Below are positions 63,146-64,000 of a stretch of DNA of 64,000 bases, piece after piece. The notes below the pieces were generated by a model. The model saw only the letters and a list, made by a program, of their open reading frames with translations. It was not told the origin of the DNA and did not search any database. The translations under genes were made by a program, and so were the position numbers. Origin of the DNA: Streptomyces rubrogriseus (GTDB lineage: Bacteria; Actinomycetota; Actinomycetes; Streptomycetales; Streptomycetaceae); NCBI RefSeq assembly GCF_027947575.1, contig NZ_CP116256.1, positions 4,154,001-4,218,000 on the forward strand, written 5' to 3'. The number at the start of each line of letters is the position of its first letter. Position 1 is the first letter of the stretch.

Positions 63146-63457
63146 GCGGCCAGCGTAGGAAGACGCCGCGAGAGGTGGGGGACCCTGCTGTTACCCCTCA
63201 CACCGCAGACTCCCCCCGCTGGTTCTCGCCGGAGGCCCCATTGCGGAGCCAACGAAGACGTGACGGGGGGGAGTCACCTGCAGCATCCATGTCGCGGCGA
63301 GCGCCCGGATGCTGCTGGTGACTGAGGGCGCCGGCAGCCGACCTGCCGCATCGGCGATGCCCTGCCACGCCGGGCTCGTCGGACATGCCGGTGCCGACCC
63401 GGCTGAGAGCTACCGCGGAGCTGCGCACCGACCGGTGACCGGTCGGTGCGGCCCGGT

Positions 63458-64000
63458 CTACCGGTTCGCGGCTTCCCGAGAGGGGATCCGGTTTGTGCGA
63501 CCGACCGCGCGGCCCATCGCGTTGCGCACCGCGAGCCCCGGCCGGGTGCGGGGCACCATGAGCCTGGAGAGCAGCCCGACGCGTCGCTGCCGCGGGCCTA
63601 CCTCACGGCGGAGACGGGACTCGTAGGCGGCGAAGGCCCGGGCGTGGTCACCGGGTTGGGCGGCGAGCTCTTCGGCGAGGGCGTACGCGCCCGCCATCGC
63701 CATGCTGGACCCGTCGCCCAGCAGGGCTGTCGCCGCCGCCGCGTCTCCGAGCAGTACGACCCGTCCGCGGGACCACGAGGGCACCCGGACGGTGGTCAGG
63801 GGGTCGAAGAACGGAGCCGGGTGGTCGAGAAAGGCTGCCACGAACTCCGGTGCCCGCCACCGCACGTCGGCGTAGGCGTCGGCCACGGTCCGCTTGTGAA
63901 GGGTGACGTTCTTGCGGTCGTGGGGCGCCGACTGTGCGGCCCGGAAGGTGAAGATCGCCAGCGGGGTGGTCCGCGAAGGGTGGAGGACCAGCATCCGGTT
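63458..64000 (-). CDS. FAD-dependent monooxygenase, C-terminal part (window edge)
   Basis: The frame runs in from beyond the right edge and gives the last about 180 residues. SRGRVVLLGDAAAATALLGD is the GD(A) FAD-ribityl motif of PHBH-type aromatic hydroxylases, followed by GSSMAMAGAYALAEELAAQP and the helical C-terminus. The N-terminal GxGxxG and substrate domain lie outside. Such enzymes hydroxylate aromatic or polyketide substrates with NAD(P)H; no substrate can be given. Confidence 0.85.
   Translation of the reverse strand, partial: NRMLVLHPSRTTPLAIFTFRAAQSAPHDRKNVTLHKRTVADAYADVRWRAPEFVAAFLDHPAPFFDPLTTVRVPSWSRGRVVLLGDAAAATALLGDGSSMAMAGAYALAEELAAQPGDHARAFAAYESRLRREVGPRQRRVGLLSRLMVPRTRPGLAVRNAMGRAVGRTNRIPSREAANR

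Overview
The window is Streptomyces DNA: about 70% GC or higher, strong G/C bias at third codon positions, GTG and TTG starts, AAGGAG ribosome sites, several apparently leaderless genes, and at least one rare TTA (bldA-type) codon. The decisive marker is an intact tap-tpg operon (35.6-38.4 kb), which encodes the telomere-associated protein and terminal protein that replicate linear Streptomyces replicons. Together with many IS5/IS30/IS701 remnants and broken genes, this suggests a chromosome arm or a linear-plasmid-like segment rather than the core. No rRNA, tRNA or CRISPR array was seen.

Layout. 1-3.7 kb (minus): a probable polyol or sugar catabolism operon (DUF4380-like protein cut by the window edge, sorbitol-type dehydrogenase, polyol permease) behind a good sigma-70-type promoter. 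4.5-5.3 kb: a TetR regulator divergent from the next block, with a tandem palindromic operator between. 5.3-17.3 kb (plus): an exopolysaccharide-like block with a membrane GT2 synthase, GalE, UDP-glucose dehydrogenase, UDP-xylose synthase-like enzyme and a beta-helix lipoprotein. It is followed by a very large open frame joining a membrane sensor, PAS, GGDEF and EAL domains to a PLP-dependent alpha-oxoamine synthase, then a methyltransferase. 17.3-26.3 kb: GH15 hydrolase, secreted beta-propeller-like protein with a TTA codon, EF-hand protein, questin-oxidase-like and DUF899 proteins, separated by remnants.

26.9-33.6 kb holds two parallel modules. In each an XRE (MmyB-type) regulator diverges from a carboxymuconolactone-decarboxylase gene across exactly 225 bp. 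One continues with Zn-alcohol dehydrogenase and SDR (its decarboxylase is decayed); the other with an intact decarboxylase, cupin and aldo/keto reductase. 34.5-38.5 kb is the telomere-maintenance locus: small proteins, a perfect 24-bp-arm hairpin over the promoter, tap and tpg. 38.6-40.6 kb is a CASTOR/POLLUX-like channel.

41-64 kb is a mosaic of small redox operons, each beside a TetR, MerR, LysR or XRE regulator: PanE-like reductase, aldo/keto reductases, three F420-dependent-NADP-reductase-like proteins, an epimerase-like SDR, a nitroreductase, an alpha/beta hydrolase and an MFS pump. IS debris and pseudogenes lie between them. Three genes here appear to be stopped by a single Trp-to-stop change. 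The window ends inside an FAD monooxygenase.

The main proposals are: (1) a c-di-GMP module physically joined to an alpha-oxoamine synthase next to a polysaccharide locus; (2) a candidate autoregulated, leaderless tap-tpg promoter; (3) duplicated XRE/decarboxylase redox modules with conserved control DNA.
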